A DNA stretch of 64,000 nucleotides from assembly GCA_005408345.1 (NCBI GenBank), contig SEMN01000343.1:372001-436000 (forward strand), in the 5' to 3' direction. Below, piece by piece: positions 35,181 through 44,627 of this stretch. The notes beneath the pieces are model-generated. The model was not told the origin of the DNA. It made no database searches and worked only from the letters and a program-made list of their open reading frames with translations. The DNA is from Macquaria australasica (lineage: Eukaryota > Chordata > Actinopteri > Centrarchiformes > Percichthyidae). Each line of letters starts with the position of its first letter. Position 1 is the stretch's first letter. The position numbers were made by a program, and so were the translations under genes.

Positions 35181-35570
35181 CACTGTAAAAAAAGTCAGTA
35201 GAAAGTACGGTACAAAACTGTCAAATAGCAACAGTGTAAAATGTAAAATTCAAAATTGTGTATCACCGTAGTAATTACATTTAATTACTGTAAATCAAGT
35301 AACAGTACACAACTTTATTTTTTACGGTCAAATAATGTAGAAAACACACAATATTATTGTGAAAATAAAGAATAATTGTAAAATTAATAGTGAAATACCG
35401 TAATGTAAAAAGCATCTAATTACTCTAAAATGAACGGTAACATTTGGTCTAAATTACAGATTTTACTGGTGTGTGCATTTAAATTTACAGTATAAAACCA
35501 TTGACCATTTACCAAAAACATACTGTCATTTCTGCAGAAACAAGATATTAAAAATACGGTATGCATTTGT
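35181..35570. mobile_element. CACTG-ended MITE-like sequence, one end only
   Basis: It starts CACTGTAAAAAAAGT and contains many ACGGTA/TACCGT and TTTACAGT phrases in both orientations. This is the style of non-autonomous DNA transposons in fish with CACTGTAAAAA ends. A matching TTTTTACAGTG right end was not found, so it is truncated or the left part of something longer. A connection to the transposon-type gene 1 kb downstream is possible but unproven. Confidence 0.4.
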
Positions 35571-36042
35571 CAAATTTGATTAAAAAATATATATATATAT
35601 TTTCAAATGATAACATTTACTGTTATTTTATGTAATGTATTTGTAAATATGGGTTTAATGTTACACTTAATGCAATAGAAAACATTTTCTTTCATATTTT
35701 TATATTACAAAAACAGTGATTTGATTTTCCATACTATTTTTTCTTCATACAAGGGGAAGAAAAAACACATCAGGCTTTTTCATGTGGCTCTCTAAAATTA
35801 TAAAAACATACATAATATGAACGCAATTTAAGAATATTTGTGTGTAATTTATTTCATAATACGTTGTTGATTATATTTTATTTTTCAGCCTGCCATAAAG
35901 CTTCTCTGACACTGTTTAAGTGGCATTCTGGTGGTTGCTGACAACTTTGGGACTTCATGTGTTTCTGTTCTTTTAACAGCTGAACTGCTGACACACAGGC
36001 ACTTTCCATCTTCTGGTACGTCCTTAATACATACCGCATTGT

Positions 36043-36077
36043 CCAATCAGGTGAAGCTAGGAAGAGTTTCCACCAAT
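36043..36077 (+). promoter_or_regulatory. Two CCAAT boxes upstream of the zinc-finger ORF
   Basis: CCAAT occurs at 36043-36047 and 36073-36077 on the plus strand, spaced 30 bases. They lie about 100-250 bases upstream of a candidate leader exon that ends at 36293. The spacing suits a TATA-less promoter of the element gene downstream. Confidence 0.35.
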
Positions 36078-36168
36078 AGTGTGGTTGTATGGGTCTGTGT
36101 GTCGCCCCCATTGCATTTTCTGAAGGAGACCTGTCAATCATCATGCTAACGGACACATCTTTTTGAGG

Positions 36169-36293
36169 GTTACCGCCATTCTACAGGCCCAAGTTACCGC
36201 CATTCTACAGGCCCAGCATTGCATCAGCATTGAGCTTCTGTGGAAACGAAGCACAACGTCCTGATTCTTGGGGAATTACAAGTTATTTCTGAG
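36169..36293 (+). other. Candidate leader exon with a 24-bp tandem duplication
   Basis: The unit GTTACCGCCATTCTACAGGC plus CCAA is present twice in a row (36169-36192 and 36193-36215). The sequence then runs to TTTCTGAG followed by GTAAGCA, a good 5' splice site, at 36294. It precedes the zinc-finger frame at 36565 by about 270 bases, which suits a leader exon and a short first intron. Confidence 0.35.
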
Positions 36294-36564
36294 GTAAGCA
36301 CGTCTACACTATTTGTTCCAGTCTGGGAGCAAAAGGTTTTTTGACGGTTCTTTGGGTTTGTAAAGTTACGTGAGTGTTAACTTTGCACGGTCAGGAGGTC
36401 GTTTTGTTTTGCCCATGAAAAAAAACAATGAGCTTAGTTGTGCGTAAGTTAACTTTAACTTAGCAAATCTTCAAAAACAGTTAGACAAAAGTCAACTCTC
36501 AAGTTCTGAAATAAAGATAGCTAGCTAACAGTTACAAACAAATAGTTACCCAAACTGACTAAAA

Positions 36565-37696
36565 ATGATAAGCTATAATTTCTGTGGCAAGTCGGTGAAG
36601 ACATCAAGGGGCTATGTGCTGCATTGTAAACTCCACCGAAATGAACCGCGCTGTTTATTTAAGTGCATTGAAGATGGTTGTAAGCAGTTATTTCACAGAT
36701 ATGGAGCGTTCAAGGCTCATTTTTACCAGAGGCATCACTGTATTGTTTAAGTAAACTTATGTCACTGCTAAAAAATGACATATCATTATTGGACGAGGAC
36801 ATTACCAAAATGTGTGAGTCTGTCAGGGGATTTGATCTGTTCTCTGCATGTCATACAGGGCCAATGAGGACAGCACACTGAAGAGCTCAGACTTTCAAAA
36901 AAACGTTCAAATATGTGGAGCCTAAGAAATTTTTTTTTAGGAAGAGATGAGAACAGAACAGATAGGTTTGCCTATTGTGTGCCTGTGAGAGAGACTTTGA
37001 AATGTTTGTTAGAGTCTGATCTGTGGCAGAAATCAGGTGAGCACTCCACTGAGTCTCCCTCAGATGTTCTAAGTGACATTAGTGATGGTCAGATATTCAA
37101 CAGATATGAAACAGTTGTCAAAGGAACCTTGTATTGCATTGCTGGGGATAATTTAGGCTCACATTGCATTAGGGGCTTCAAAACATTTCTGTAGGTACTG
37201 CCTAATTACCCAATCTGAATTTCAGGGTGGTGATCCAAATCTGTGTGGACCTGATCGCACCATCGAGAGCTACAATTCTGCTGTTAATCGCCTCCAGACT
37301 GAAGATACACCAGATGTGGAAGGAGTAAAGTTCAAGTCAGTATTCAATTCTTTGAAGTACTTTAATGTCTGTCAGCCAGGTTTACCACCTTGTCTAGGAC
37401 ATGACATCTTTGAGGGTGTTTTGTCGTATGATTTTGCACTGTATCTTAAGTATTTCATAAAGAAAAAGGCATGGTTCACTTACTCCACTTTGAATCGCCG
37501 CATTAAACAGTTCAAATACTGTGGCTCTGATGTTTCCACAAAGCCTTGTGAGGTCAGCCCTCAAGCAGCTAAACTTTCTGGACAAGCTGTACAGAATTGG
37601 AATTTTCTAAGGCTGCTGCCTCTCATTATTGTCAAGAACCACCTAGTTAAATATTTTGTGTTTTGCTTGTATATATGGCTTGTGAATAAGGTATAA
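36565..37696 (+). pseudogene. Broken zinc-finger/transposon-type gene
   Basis: Pieces in three frames make one decayed gene. At 36565-36750 lie two C2H2-type fingers. The first has lost its first Cys (Tyr at residue 4) but keeps C-x12-H-x3-H. The second is complete: C-x4-C-x12-H-x4-H. At 36913-37194 is a region ending GTLYCIAGDNLGSHCIRGF. A one-base shift near 37190 moves the frame, which then runs CRYCLITQSE to the end. That part includes VCQPGLPPCLGHDIFEGVLS at about 37375-37430 and WFTYSTLNRRIKQFKY. From memory, this combination belongs to a multi-copy fish family of transposon-derived zinc-finger proteins, and the GHD.FEGV motif recalls CMC/EnSpm-like transposases. Part of the middle seems deleted and the C-terminal end is missing beyond about 37690. 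Confidence 0.65.
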
Positions 37697-37857
37697 TAGG
37701 GGTTGGCAACCTATGGTTCTATTTTCTGGCTGCAGAGAGGATCATGCCAGTCTCCAGTGGAGAAAGAGCAAGCTCAATTTGTGGCTGCGGCAGCTAGTAG
37801 TGGCATTTCCGGTGGCAGCCTGAGCAGCCACTGACCTGCCGCGGCTGCTGCCGCTAT

Positions 37858-38845
37858 TTGAGGCAGCTGCCACCGACCTGCCGCTGCTGCCACCGACCTG
37901 CCACGGCTGCTGCCGCTATTTGAGGCAGCTGCCACCGACCTGCCGCTGCTGCCACCGACCTGCCACGGCTGCTGCCGCTGTTTTAGGCGGCTGCCACTGA
38001 CCTGCCACGGCTGCTGCCGCTGTTTTAGGCGGCTGCCACCGACCTGCCGCTGCTGCCACCGACCNNNNNNNNNNNNNNNNNNNNNNNNNNNNNNNNNNNN
38101 NNNNNNNNNNNNNNNNNNNNNNNNNNNNNNNNNNNNNNNNNNNNNNNNNNNNNNNNNNNNNNNNNNNNNNNNNNNNNNNNNNNNNNNNNNNNNNNNNNNN
38201 NNNNNNNNNNNNNNNNNNNNNNNNNNNNNNNNNNNNNNNNNNNNNNNNNNNNNNNNNNNNNNNNNNNNNNNNNNNNNNNNNNNNNNNNNNNNNNNNNNNN
38301 NNNNNNNNNNNNNNNNNNNNNNNNNNNNNNNNNNNNNNNNNNNNNNNNNNNNNNNNNNNNNNNNNNNNNNNNNNNNNNNNNNNNNNNNNNNNNNNNNNNN
38401 NNNNNNNNNNNNNNNNNNNNNNNNNNNNNNNNNNNNNNNNNNNNNNNNNNNNNNNNNNNNNNNNNNNNNNNNNNNNNNNNNNNNNNNNNNNNNNNNNNNN
38501 NNNNNNNNNNNNNNNNNNNNNNNNNNNNNNNNNNNNNNNNNNNNNNNNNNNNNNNNNNNNNNNNNNNNNNNNNNNNNNNNNNNNNNNNNNNNNNNNNNNN
38601 NNNNNNNNNNNNNNNNNNNTGGCTGCCACTGACCTACCGCGGCTGCCACTGACCTGCCACGGCTGCTGCCGCTGTTTTAGGTGGCTGCCACTGACCTACC
38701 GCGGCTGCCACTGACCTGCCACGGCTGCTGCCGCTGTTTTAGGTGGCTGCCACTGACCTACCGCGGCTGCCACCGACCTGCCGCGGTAGCTACCGCTGTA
38801 GCTGCCGCTGTTTGAGGCGGCTGCCACTGACCTGCCGCTGCCACT
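37858..38845. repeat. 62-bp GC-rich minisatellite (left arm)
   Basis: Units of 62 bases, built of sub-units such as GGCTGCCACTGACCTGCC and ending in GCTGTTTTAGG or GCTATTTGAGG. Starts are regular at 37860, 37922 and 37984 (then a 42-base step) and at 38620, 38682 and 38744 after the gap. CCGC/CTG richness makes minus-strand frames of Ala/Gln/Arg/Trp, which are artefacts. Confidence 0.9.
38065..38619. other. Assembly gap (555 N)
   Basis: A run of 555 N inside the minisatellite. The true length of the array is unknown, and the long minus-strand frames that cross the gap (237 and 291 codons) are not genes. Confidence 0.99.
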
Positions 38846-39030
38846 GGGTCACATTTAGGATGAAACAGCTTTATTTATTGTGTTACAAGACAGCAAAGAC
38901 AAACTGTGCTCCCAGTTAACTGCAGGTAAAGATATTGATTTACATTTCCCAGTGCATCACAGGATCATAATTTCAAATCATGTACTAAGGACTGAAAAAA
39001 ATGTTATTCAGTTAATACAGTCCTGACTTT

Positions 39031-39066
39031 CAGATGCTGCACTATGTTCCCATAGTACAGCATCTG
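39031..39066. other. Hairpin with 16-bp stem
   Basis: CAGATGCTGCACTATG and CATAGTACAGCATCTG pair with a single mismatch around a 4-base loop, and the pairing extends by two more bases outward. It lies between the left arm and the antisense gene of the element. It may be a relic of a small palindromic insertion or a structured RNA; the loop is short for a microRNA precursor. Confidence 0.5.
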
Positions 39067-39175
39067 AATGAAATATTACAGTAATGAAGACACTATTCAG
39101 CTGTTGTTGTTCACTCTTTTTATTAGCACCTTTATTAAAACCCCTTATTAAAATATTCCAATATAAATAAAATAT

Positions 39176-39486
39176 TTAAAACCCAGTATACAGTGAAGTT
39201 TTGCAGTTAAATTTGGCTGCACAGCGTGAGTTTGTTATGACTGCAGCATTGGTCCACAAGGATGAATCAGTCTTCCTAAAAGCTGAAGAAAACTTTGTAG
39301 TTCTTTTTATCCACAAGTTCTGTGCAGAATGTCTCAGTCCTTTTTTTTGAAAAACAAAAGTTAAAAGTTCCGCTGGAGAACCCTTATCATGATCACCTTC
39401 CCAGCTCTTCAGATCCTGGATGATTTCAGTTTGGTCCTCTTTGTCCATTGAAAGGACAGTGGGAATTTTAAGTCTTCCGTCAAATT
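39176..39486 (-). CDS. Candidate terminal exon of the antisense gene
   Basis: An open frame of about 103 codons with KIPTVLSMDKEDQTEII and SWEGDHDKGSPAELLTF near its start. If an acceptor is used at the CCACAAG just before ACAAAATTTGAC (about 39486), the frame follows exon 4 (39889-39931) in phase 0. The acceptor lacks a good pyrimidine tract, so the join is doubtful. An alternative acceptor further upstream, or a different last exon, is possible. I do not recognise the sequence. Confidence 0.3.
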
Positions 39487-39888
39487 TTGTCTTGTGGCAC
39501 AAGTCAGATTTACCTTAATGTTTAATGTTAATTATTACTTAAAACAAATGGTTGCAACAAATATCTAGTCAGTTCTTGATCAATACAAATCAAATCAATC
39601 AAAGGAGAACCGTTATTGTGTCCAGTGAGTGCACAAAAGCTGCTTCAAGTTACAGCAGTGAAGTGATACTGTATTGTCTCATGATCAAGCAACAGACAAT
39701 ACCTTCATATGATATATCTTATGAATAACATTGACAATGACTAAATGACATTCATAAGGTTGTTAATGTTTACTGTTTTAGTATTTCCTAGTGTGAACTG
39801 TTTTGTATTGTTTATTAGGGACCCCACAATTTATTATCTTTGTATTAAATTCATCTACTAGGCTTATATTCACAAATGAAAATGTTAC

Positions 39889-40807
39889 CTCTTTTGTGCT
39901 TTCTATGTCACTTGTTATCATCTCTGCAGCTCTGGAAAAAAGAAAATTATCTGTAAATGAACCAGTGCCACATTCCGTCATTACAGTGACGTCATCTTGA
40001 CCTGCAAAACCACTATATGCCATGGCTGGCAGAATGGATTTAGTGATATTGCACATAGGCATGCTTGCACACCCACAATGTAAGCAATGTCCTGTACCTT
40101 TTCTTTTCCTTGGAAGATGTGCTCTTCAGAAGCACAGATTCTGCTCGGTATCGGCTCATGTTGCTGTTGCTTTGCAACCACTGAATCAAAACCTACAAAA
40201 AATACAATATTATTATTAATAACAATAATAACAATATGCATGTGAAAAATTGACAGCTTTAATCACATTGAAGTTTTCAGTTTTGTATACATTTATGTTT
40301 TCACTTAAATTGATATTTATACTTAGTACTGCAGTTTGGATTCTAACGGCTAGAGATTAATTATAGTAGAAAGTCATGTTTAAATTTGTAGTTGTGATAT
40401 CTATTCTTCAAATGGTTTTCAAAATTCTCCAAAGTCTATTGACACTCGTAGCTCTTAGAAGCTTATGCCATTACTTACTCACTCATTTTTTGCTGTAAAT
40501 GTAATTTTTGTACTAATTGATAATCTGGTACATATCCTCATTAGCTTACCTCTGGCAAAATGACCTCTGTAATGAATAGCTGTTTCTCAGCTACAGATCC
40601 GGGCACTGACAGGATTTTTTCCAGTCGCTGGATAATCTCTTGTCTGGGGTAAAGAAGAAACATGGAAAAAACTATTTTATATACCATGCTGACAGAAGTG
40701 GTTAACAATACAAGACTTAAAAGCTGTGTGAATTGTGAACTGGCAAGGCAACATTTACGCTCCATACGAATTACTATTTGTAGCCCTTCTCACCTTCCAT
40801 TTTCCAT
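39889..40807 (-). CDS. Unrecognised spliced gene, four exons visible
   Basis: Exon 1: 40794-40807, ATG with A at -3 and G at +4, encoding MENG plus two bases, donor GTGAGAAG. Exon 2: 40550-40643 after a pyrimidine-rich CCCCAG acceptor, donor GTAAGC; it encodes RQEIIQRLEKILSV.. to ..TEVILPE. Exon 3: 40098-40192 after TTTTTTGTAG, donor GTACAG; VLIQWLQSNSNMSRYRAES.. Exon 4: 39889-39931 after CTTTTTTCCAG, donor GTAACA; AAEMITSDIESTKE. Lengths 14 (from the ATG), 94, 95 and 43 nt give phases 2, 0, 2 and 0, and the frame stays open across all joins. The product is hydrophilic and likely helical, with no signal peptide or membrane segment. It may be an accessory protein of the surrounding element or a captured host gene. 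The end of the gene is unsettled. Confidence 0.6.
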
Positions 40808-41636
40808 ACTCGTTTAAACGGGCCCAGCCACCAAGTCAAGAGTCTGGATAGATTAAAGTGACTGGTCAACAAGAAATGGGAACATGAATTTTTTCCAAGC
40901 CAGGCTGACAGTTTAAACCAAGTATGCAATAAAATTAAGTTTTAGTTAACTGTAGCTTACTTAGGTCACTACAAACAAACACTATGTGTTGGGAACGTAG
41001 GTATCATATTGTCGATTCAAATTAACAAAATAAATGCGCGCTTTCAAAACATAAAGGCATACATCTAACTAAATCTGATTACCTAGGTCTCTTCAGTCGT
41101 TAGGGTATCTTGGGCTTGCATTGCCTGACAGAAGTATTACTGTAAATGTCCACTCTGACAAAAAGGTGGGCAGTGATCCCCTTTTTACGATCCAGTTCAC
41201 GCCCTGAAGGGTTGCCAGGTATGGAAGGCAATTTAAGTAGGCCTATTTGAGCTTCACTTTAACCCCATACCTGTCAGAAAATAGGGTTATGTTATAATAA
41301 TTGTATCTGGGAACTATGTAGAAACAATTTCCAACATTTTCAAAGGATACATTTCTTACAAACAATTCATTTGGTAGGCTTACCTTGCCTTTGTAGCTTA
41401 CTTCTCTCCTGCCGCCTCTTTCTCATAAATGATAACAAAATGCACTAGGTTTCCAAAATTTCGGTATATTGTCTTATGTAGGACTATTTGTACATTTAAT
41501 GTACTTACGACTCCTTATAGTCTAACATATAGCCTAACTTTCAAATGTGACCATTAAAATAGCCAATCACCTCATGCCACTTGTGTCATAAAGTGTCATA
41601 CCCTATCATAAAGTTTAAGTGTTGCCTCTGCCTCTT

Positions 41637-41734
<98 letters not shown>

Positions 41735-41800
41735 CATACATACATAAATATGTGTGTATATATATATGTATATATATATGTATATATGTATATATATATG
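41637..41800. repeat. (TG)n/(TA)n microsatellite, left part
   Basis: A GT run passes into long TATATA and TATG-type tracts. The frames rich in Tyr-Ile over it are artefacts. Confidence 0.95.
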
Positions 41801-41950
41801 TGTCACTCTATTATTTATTTCTGTCTATACTGTGTATAGGACTATTTTTCTATTTATTTTTATTGTATTTCTATATATGACACTTTTGCTGGCTGCTGCA
41901 ACGCTAAAAATTTCCCCGCTGTGGGACAATAAAGGCTTATCTTATCTTAT
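41801..41950 (+). mobile_element. LINE 3' end inside a TA microsatellite
   Basis: About 150 bases match the last part of the LINE at 48976-50020: GTCACTCTATTATTTATTTC, CTGTCTATACTGTGTA.AGGAC, TCCCCGCTGTGGGACAATAA and a short CTTATCTTAT tail. TA tracts adjoin both sides, so it landed in an existing microsatellite or seeded its growth from the tail. Confidence 0.85.
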
Positions 41951-42051
41951 ATACACATATATATATATATACACACATATATATATATATATGTATATAT
42001 GTGTGTGTATATATATATATATATATATGTGTGTGTATATATATATATATA

Positions 42052-42087
<36 letters not shown>

Positions 42088-42215
42088 CAAATATATATAT
42101 ACATATACATATATATATGCATATACATATATATATATACATATATATATATACATATATATATGTATATATATATATATGTATATATATATACGTATAT
42201 ATGTATGTATATATG

Positions 42216-42254
<39 letters not shown>
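41951..42254. repeat. (TA)n-rich microsatellite, right part
   Basis: About 300 bases of TATATA with interspersed GTGTG, ACACA and TACATA. Open frames exist on both strands for up to 169 codons but are compositionally trivial. Confidence 0.95.
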
Positions 42255-42449
42255 GATTCATAAGAAGGCAATGGAAAGTTTATGTATGTTGCAGATTTAA
42301 TTAATAATTAATTTGTAATTAATTACATTAAGCATACATTATGCAATTTAATTTTATCATTCTGAAAATATTAACTTAATGATATCAGAGAACATACAGA
42401 AACAAACTTGTATAAAATAAAAATTTTAAGATTTTAAAATTTTAAAACA

Positions 42450-42575
42450 GCGGCAGCAGCCGTGGCAGGTCGGTGGCAGCAGCGGCAGGTCAGTGGCAGC
42501 CGCCTAAAACAGCGGCAGCAGCGGCAGGTCGGTGGCAGCTGCCTCAAATAGCGGCAGCAGCCGCGGCAGGTCAGT
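42450..42575. repeat. GC-rich minisatellite (right arm)
   Basis: Reverse complement of the left-arm repeat, with GCGGCAGCAGC, GGCAGGTC.GTGGCAGC and GCCGCCTAAAACA or GCTGCCTCAAATA boundaries. Two to three units remain. Confidence 0.9.
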
Positions 42576-43378
42576 GGCTGCTCAGGCTGCCACCGGAAAT
42601 ACCACTACTAGCTGCCGCAGCCACAAATTGAGCCAGCCCCTACTGCTCCAGTGAACACGTGATGGGCAACATGCAAGTCCTCAAGCAGAACTGGTGACTG
42701 ATGAATGCTTTAAGTTCCAGTTTCTTGAACACTGTGTCCATGTGAAACTATCGCATGTTGAGCACCCTCTTCAGTCAAGGCTGGACTCGGTGACTCACTA
42801 CTCTTGATCAATCCAGGGCAAGTAGCGATTTTGTGTTTATTTATTCCACCATGGATTACCTTTATATGGACACATGCTGTTTTTTTTCCAAGATCTGCTT
42901 TGTGAGTATTTAGGACAATTTATTGTGATCAGTTCAATCTGTTATTCACAGAAAATGTGCAAAAGCAGGGATGTGTTAACAGTTTCTTTTTGTCTATCAG
43001 TGTCCTGATGTACTGTCAAGTAAGATTGAGACCCCAGAATATTGCCTCTGAGAAAACAGCCTAAACAGGACTGGTAAATCAGTATAATCAGGACACTCGA
43101 ACACAGAAGACTAACAGTTAAGCAATAAGTGATTGTTTATATGATAACTGTAATCAGAAAATGATGATTTTAAATGGAAAAGAATAATCATTTGATTAAA
43201 ATAAGTATTAAGAGAAAACTGCACTAATACTAATGCACTGAATATGAAAAGGGAGAAACTGATAAACACTGTCTGTATGAAATCATGTCATGGTTCACAT
43301 GATGTAATGTGGAAGAAGTGTCCAGTACTTTCCAGAGTGAGATAGTTAAGGAAGGAACTACCATATAAAGGCATGTAT

Positions 43379-43414
43379 AAGATAAGCCTTTATTGTCACA
43401 CAGCGGGGAAATTT
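43379..43414 (-). mobile_element. LINE tail scrap inside the solo LTR
   Basis: AAGATAAGCCTTTATTGTC and CAGCGGGGAAATTT are the reverse complement of the GATAAG-tailed LINE 3' end. About 100 bases of extreme AT richness follow to 43517, and then the LTR resumes. Confidence 0.75.
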
Positions 43415-43553
43415 GTAATGTATTTATTAAATTATTAATATATTAAATAATGTAATGTAATAATGTATTAAAATGTATTTATAAAATTATTAATATGTAT
43501 TATTAAAATTATTTCATGTGTATGAGATATGATTTACAAAAGTGTGTGTAATC

Positions 43554-43617
43554 AATTCAATTCAGTTTTATTTATATAGCGCCATATCATAACAAAGTTA
43601 TCTCAGGGCACTTTCAC
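43554..43617 (-). mobile_element. ATTGA-tailed LINE scrap inside the solo LTR
   Basis: The sequence AATTCAATTCAGTTTTATTT, TATAGCGCCATATC and TATCTCAGGGCACTTT sits between two 36-base versions of the same LTR segment (43518-43553 and 43624-43659). These look like a long target duplication with about six differences. Confidence 0.75.
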
Positions 43618-44627
43618 TAATCAGTGTATGAGATGTGTTTTAAGAAAAAGTGTGTAATCGTGAGAAACTGGGAAAGGGAGTAGCCTGTTAGAGAGAATAA
43701 AAAGAGGAGTCAGAAGCTTTGAGCCTCAGAGCAGTGCAAGCAGCGAAGGAATACTTTGGACAGCAAAGGATCGGATATCAGCCAGCACTAGAGGACTCCG
43801 ACAGATCGGCAACAAACAGAGGATAACCAAGAGATCAGGAAAATAGACTGTTGCTGATCAAGATCGGACATCGGGGAGCCTCAGCTCTCCCTGCCAGCAG
43901 AGGAGGAGAGTTGTTTGGAACTTTTGGGACTTTGTACGGAGTTTTGGATTTCCATCGAGGACTCTTCTCCTTGGCAGGAGGACTATGGAAGGTTAATACT
44001 GGCCAGGCTAGCCTCCCTTTTCCTACCCAGAGATTTTATATTTGGAGATTCAATATAGAGAGAAAGAGGTATTTGATTATTATTTTGTGATTAATTGAAG
44101 TGTTGATTTTAAGAGCTGTTGCTATACCCTTGCTAAATTCCTGCAATAAAACTAAACATTATTATAAAGTAAATTGTTTACTCATTCATGCTAAAAGCTT
44201 CTCATGATAGTAAAAAGGTTAAGTTTATGTGTGCTCAATATCTATATGGTTCTGAAAGATTATTCTAGTTTTTGTCCACTGAAGATTGTTAAACAGACCC
44301 TGAGGGCTTAGAATCCAAGCCATCTAAACCAAACCTAGCAAATTACCAAGTGCACAGATCTATAAGAGGAAAGCTGCCGTTAACAGGCGTGTCTGGTGAC
44401 TTAACCCGATGACCAGAGCTACTCGGTCAGGTGTAGTTATCAGAGGGAGCAGGGTAGACAACCGGATGAAGGCAGTTAGAAGCTAGGCGAGTTTCCTCGA
44501 CACCAGCTTAAATATCTTTAGAATTTCTAATAGGACTAGTTTTCCATAGAACTGAAGATCGGACCCTTTAAACGGAGAGCTGGTCCAGTGAGTCCTGTAC
44601 AGGGCTTTTACCGGGATCTTGCAGTAC

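Larger units (their letters stand above)
37772..42633. mobile_element. Element with inverted GC-rich minisatellite arms
   Basis: The sequence starting GCTCAATTTGTGGCTGCGGC at 37772 is repeated as reverse complement ending at 42633. About 117 outer bases match with a single difference, and both arms continue into the same family of tandem repeats. The left arm is about 1.07 kb including a 555-base gap; the right arm is about 185 bases. The interior (38.85-42.45 kb) is ordinary AT-rich DNA that carries a spliced minus-strand gene, a hairpin and a TA microsatellite with an inserted LINE tail. Arms made of tandem repeats are known from Drosophila Foldback and Galileo elements. I saw no target duplication and no transposase inside, so mobility is an inference. 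Confidence 0.6.
43014..44623 (+). mobile_element. Solo LTR, second copy, with nested insertions
   Basis: It starts TGTCAAGTAAG and ends GATCTTGCA, flanked by a perfect 4-bp duplication, GTAC, at 43010-43013 and 44624-44627. It matches the minus strand of 15014-16371 throughout and differs mainly by two extra blocks (43379-43517 and about 43518-43623) that carry LINE fragments. A TATAAAGG box lies near 43365 and an AATAAA signal at 44145-44150. It is a solo LTR with no coding region. Confidence 0.88.

Noticed and set aside
37774..38649. Long minus-strand Ala/Gln/Arg/Trp-rich frames across the gap
   Set aside because: They are made of minisatellite units and 555 N. No real coding evidence.
41581..42300. 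Tyr/Ile-rich frames of up to 169 codons on both strands
   Set aside because: Trivial translation of TA-rich microsatellite.
37698..42640. A simple hAT element with TAGGGGTTGGCAACC / GCCAGCCCCTA ends around the arms
   Set aside because: The two putative ends resemble each other only over about 11 bases, and the adjacent 8-base flanks do not match.
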